Positions 7,312 through 9,151 of a DNA stretch of 9,151 nt are shown here, one piece after another. Under the pieces are notes generated by a model. That model was not told where the DNA came from. It did not search any database and saw only the letters and a list, made by a program, of their open reading frames with translations. The position numbers and the translations under genes were made by a program. The stretch lies in the NCBI GenBank assembly GCA_021604925.1, contig BQJX01000071.1:1-9151 (forward strand). The letters run 5' to 3'. Positions within the stretch are counted from its first letter, which is position 1, and each line of letters opens with the position of its first letter. Origin of the DNA: Gemmatimonadota bacterium. GTDB taxonomy: Bacteria; ARS69.

Positions 7312-8895
7312 CTAGAAATAACCCTTCAGGGTGAACTTAACGATGTCCTTGTTCTGCGCTCCACCTTCCAGGTCGCCGTCGTCCACGGGATTGTCGCTGT
7401 CGCCGATCCACCACGGACCGTACGAAAGGAACACTTCCATCCCCGGTCGCGGTCGATACTGGAGCTCCGCGAAGAACGACTCGCGGAGCCGAGCCGGATC
7501 GTTTCCGAACGTGAAGCGATTGTACATCTTGACCGTGCGCGAGATGTTGACGCTCGTCTCGAGAGACGCCAGTTCCTTCTGGTTCTCCGTGTCGAAGTCC
7601 TTGATCTTGCCCTGGATTCGCAACCACGCCAGGCGGCTCTCCACCTGCACCTCGGCAAAGAAGTCGTGGTTCCTGGTGATCTCCGTCACGCCCGGGATCG
7701 CGAAGTCGCGGGTCGTCTTGCGCCGATGGAACAGCTTGGTCGTGAAGCCGTTCACGTACTCCGTGTAGATCTCCGTGTAGAGTTCCGTAATGTCCTTCTG
7801 TTCGAAGATCTCCTTCTTCCAGCGACCGTAGTTGGCGGAAATGGTGATGGCACGTTCGGGGAGCAGGTACCAGCTGTTGATCCAGTAGCCGCGCTCGTCG
7901 CTCAGGCCGTCGCCCAGCGGATTGCTGTAGTCCGGTCCGGCGTAGTAGTAGAACGGCGCTACGTTGTAGTAGCCGAATGTCGGCGTGCCGACGGATACGG
8001 ATCGCAACTCCGCCTTGAACGTGGCGTCCGACGGGAACCATCGGTGCGGCTGGAAGAACTCGCCGATCGTCGGAGAGTCGAACTGGCCGTCCTCGGGGAA
8101 GTAGGGATCTCCGCCCGGAATCTGGATGGAGTCGGCGCGGTCGATTCGGGAGAGCTGGCTCTCCGCGTACTCGAAGCGGAAATCGCGGCTTCCCCACGTG
8201 TAGCGGAAGTCGCCGGCGAACACCTCCGTGTGACCGTTCTCGCGGAACGCGTCTTCCGACTCGACCCGCCGATTGTACGTGAGTCCGGCGCGAATCGTGC
8301 GATCCAGGAAACTCCGCCGGGCCCGGAAGATGTGCGCGTCGTCGGTGCCGGCGGGAGAGCCCGGATCGTCCACGGTGCTCGGGTTCGACTGGCTGGAGAA
8401 GTCCGAGTAGATGTAGGTGAAGTCCGTGTCCAGATAGCCGAACACGTCGGTGCGAATGCCCTGGGCGTTGTCGCTGTCCTTCAGGTTGTCGCCCCTGACC
8501 ACCTCGATGAGGTGGTTCTCCACCCAGAAGCGATCCTGGCGCGAGAACAGGTACGTGTCAAAGCCGTGCCCGTCGCGTTCGTAGCGATAGCGCGCATGGG
8601 CCTCGCGGAACTGGAACTCGGGACGGAATCCGCTGTTGCCGCCTCGATTCCAGTCCTCTTCGAACTTGATGTAGGTCTCGGCGCTGGGGTGCGGCTGCGA
8701 AAAGATCCGGAACTGCACCAGACCGAAGGAATCATCGTTGTTGAAGTCGTAGTCCCACGGGAAGAAGCGATCCTGCTTGCGGATGTCGAGCTGGACCTGG
8801 TACTCGCCCTCGATCTTGGTGATCCCCAGGGCCGCATCCGGAGTCAACGCTGTCAGCCAGGCAAGGCAGAGGAGCAGGCGCCTCGGACTTCTCAT
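7312..8895 (-). CDS. Probable outer-membrane beta-barrel protein, aromatic-rich
   Basis: A 527-residue exported protein that I cannot assign to a named family. Residues 1-24 are a signal peptide (MRSPRRLLLCLAWLTAL, then ALG). The mature part is built of short amphipathic strands rich in Phe, Tyr, Arg and Asp (for example YQVQLDIRKQDRFF, FRFEYAESQL, FFAELQYRP), with acidic loops such as SNPSTVDDPGSPAGTDD. It ends FTLKGYF, the terminal Phe expected of outer-membrane barrels. No plug or sugar-binding module is seen. The C-terminal 474-505 segment matches the barrel of the next gene, suggesting paralogy. Start 8895 is supported by GGGGAG 6 nt upstream and the signal peptide. Its ATG overlaps the preceding stop (ATGA). 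The frame is open upstream to 9144, but that stretch is an Arg-rich shadow of the neighbouring gene. Pore or glucan passage is only inferred from context. Confidence 0.77.
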   Translation of the reverse strand: MRSPRRLLLCLAWLTALTPDAALGITKIEGEYQVQLDIRKQDRFFPWDYDFNNDDSFGLVQFRIFSQPHPSAETYIKFEEDWNRGGNSGFRPEFQFREAHARYRYERDGHGFDTYLFSRQDRFWVENHLIEVVRGDNLKDSDNAQGIRTDVFGYLDTDFTYIYSDFSSQSNPSTVDDPGSPAGTDDAHIFRARRSFLDRTIRAGLTYNRRVESEDAFRENGHTEVFAGDFRYTWGSRDFRFEYAESQLSRIDRADSIQIPGGDPYFPEDGQFDSPTIGEFFQPHRWFPSDATFKAELRSVSVGTPTFGYYNVAPFYYYAGPDYSNPLGDGLSDERGYWINSWYLLPERAITISANYGRWKKEIFEQKDITELYTEIYTEYVNGFTTKLFHRRKTTRDFAIPGVTEITRNHDFFAEVQVESRLAWLRIQGKIKDFDTENQKELASLETSVNISRTVKMYNRFTFGNDPARLRESFFAELQYRPRPGMEVFLSYGPWWIGDSDNPVDDGDLEGGAQNKDIVKFTLKGYF

Positions 8896-9151
8896 GAGTC
8901 GCTCCCCAGGGCCACGTTCACGGACACCATGGACGAGATCCCCAAAGTGTTGTGGGTGGAGAACGAGGTGTCCACGTTCACTCTCCCCGCCCGGACGCCG
9001 ACGCCGCCGAAGAACTGAAGATCGCCGACTCCGGCGCGCATCGCGAACACATCGTAGAAGGCGATCTCGGTACCGCCCATGGGGGTCAGGTCCCCGTCCG
9101 CGTTTTGAACGAGCGCCACGGCGACCAGAGACTCCGGGTGCCACCGGAACG
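8892..9151 (-). CDS. C-terminal part of a probable outer-membrane protein (PorV/PorQ-like?), 5' end outside the window
   Basis: The last 86 or so residues of a gene entering from the right edge. They read as antiparallel strands with Gly-rich turns: FAMRAGVGDLQFFGGVGVR, VNVDTSFSTHNTLGISSMVSVNVALG, then the short tail SDS. The pattern of a final pair of strands with a VD.SFS.H..LG turn and SV.V.LG recalls PorV/PorQ (UPF0164)-type barrels, but the piece is too short for certainty. In-frame codons continue upstream to the edge (F R W H P E S L V A), so the GTG at 9119 is internal and not a start. Its TGA overlaps the ATG of the next gene, placing it in the same operon. Confidence 0.72.
   Translation of the reverse strand, partial: FRWHPESLVAVALVQNADGDLTPMGGTEIAFYDVFAMRAGVGDLQFFGGVGVRAGRVNVDTSFSTHNTLGISSMVSVNVALGSDS

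Noticed and set aside
5043..8895. The barrels as SusC/TonB-dependent receptors
   Set aside because: No plug domain or TonB box is seen after the signal peptides, and 527 and 752 residues are shorter than the usual SusC length of about 1000.
7126..9018. A 630-codon open frame on the plus strand
   Set aside because: It lies antisense to two well-supported exported proteins and spans their junction. The product is Val/Arg/Glu-rich without any domain, as expected when GC-ending codons are read backwards.
8896..9144. Upstream extension of the first barrel gene to an in-frame start near 9144
   Set aside because: The added 83 residues are Arg-rich and hide the signal peptide; the same DNA encodes the C-terminal strands of the preceding protein. 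The ATG at 8895 has GGGGAG at proper spacing.
1..9151. Mobile elements, CRISPR arrays, tRNA or rRNA genes
   Set aside because: I saw no transposase-like frame, no regularly spaced short direct repeats and no tRNA-like cloverleaf; the only repeats are the protein modules within the large lipoprotein.

Overview
The window holds seven genes, all on the minus strand and read from right to left. Base composition is GC-rich with GC-ending codons, which is why long spurious open frames run on the plus strand. Signal peptides, lipoboxes and proteins with outer-membrane beta-barrel features point to a Gram-negative (diderm) bacterium. The style fits a high-GC lineage of the FCB group or a related uncultured phylum, but the window contains no marker gene, so the taxonomy is a weak inference.

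Right part (9151 to 2558): a tightly packed run of five genes. It starts with the C-terminal end of a probable outer-membrane barrel protein (8892-9151, cut by the window edge). An aromatic-rich barrel protein follows (7312-8895). Next is a second barrel protein carrying an N-terminal glycogen-binding (AMPK-CBM/CBM48-type) module (5043-7301). Then comes a small lipoprotein that is little more than one such module (4630-5043). The run ends with a large lipoprotein that alternates three Cys-rich glycogen-binding-like modules with three carboxypeptidase-regulatory-like beta-sandwich modules (2558-4618). Junctions are an ATGA overlap, a 10-nt gap, a TGATG overlap and an 11-nt gap, so this is almost certainly one operon with translational coupling.

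Left part: a 200-bp intergenic stretch with a candidate promoter leads to a secreted two-domain protein with a CBM20/X25-like module (1614-2357). A strong hairpin-plus-T-tract terminator lies just behind it. The GH13 alpha-amylase gene starts only 16 nt after the terminator's T-tract (1-1535, 3' end beyond the window). Its four classical GH13 regions and all three catalytic acids are present.

Taken together this looks like an envelope system for binding, cutting and perhaps importing starch or glycogen. It parallels the Bacteroidetes Sus system (barrel, tandem starch-binding lipoproteins, surface amylase), but no SusC (TonB-dependent plug barrel) or SusD is visible. Four proteins in a row carry glycogen-binding-type modules, and one is fused directly to a barrel. 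That arrangement is the most notable content of the window. Transport by the barrels is an inference, not something the sequence proves.
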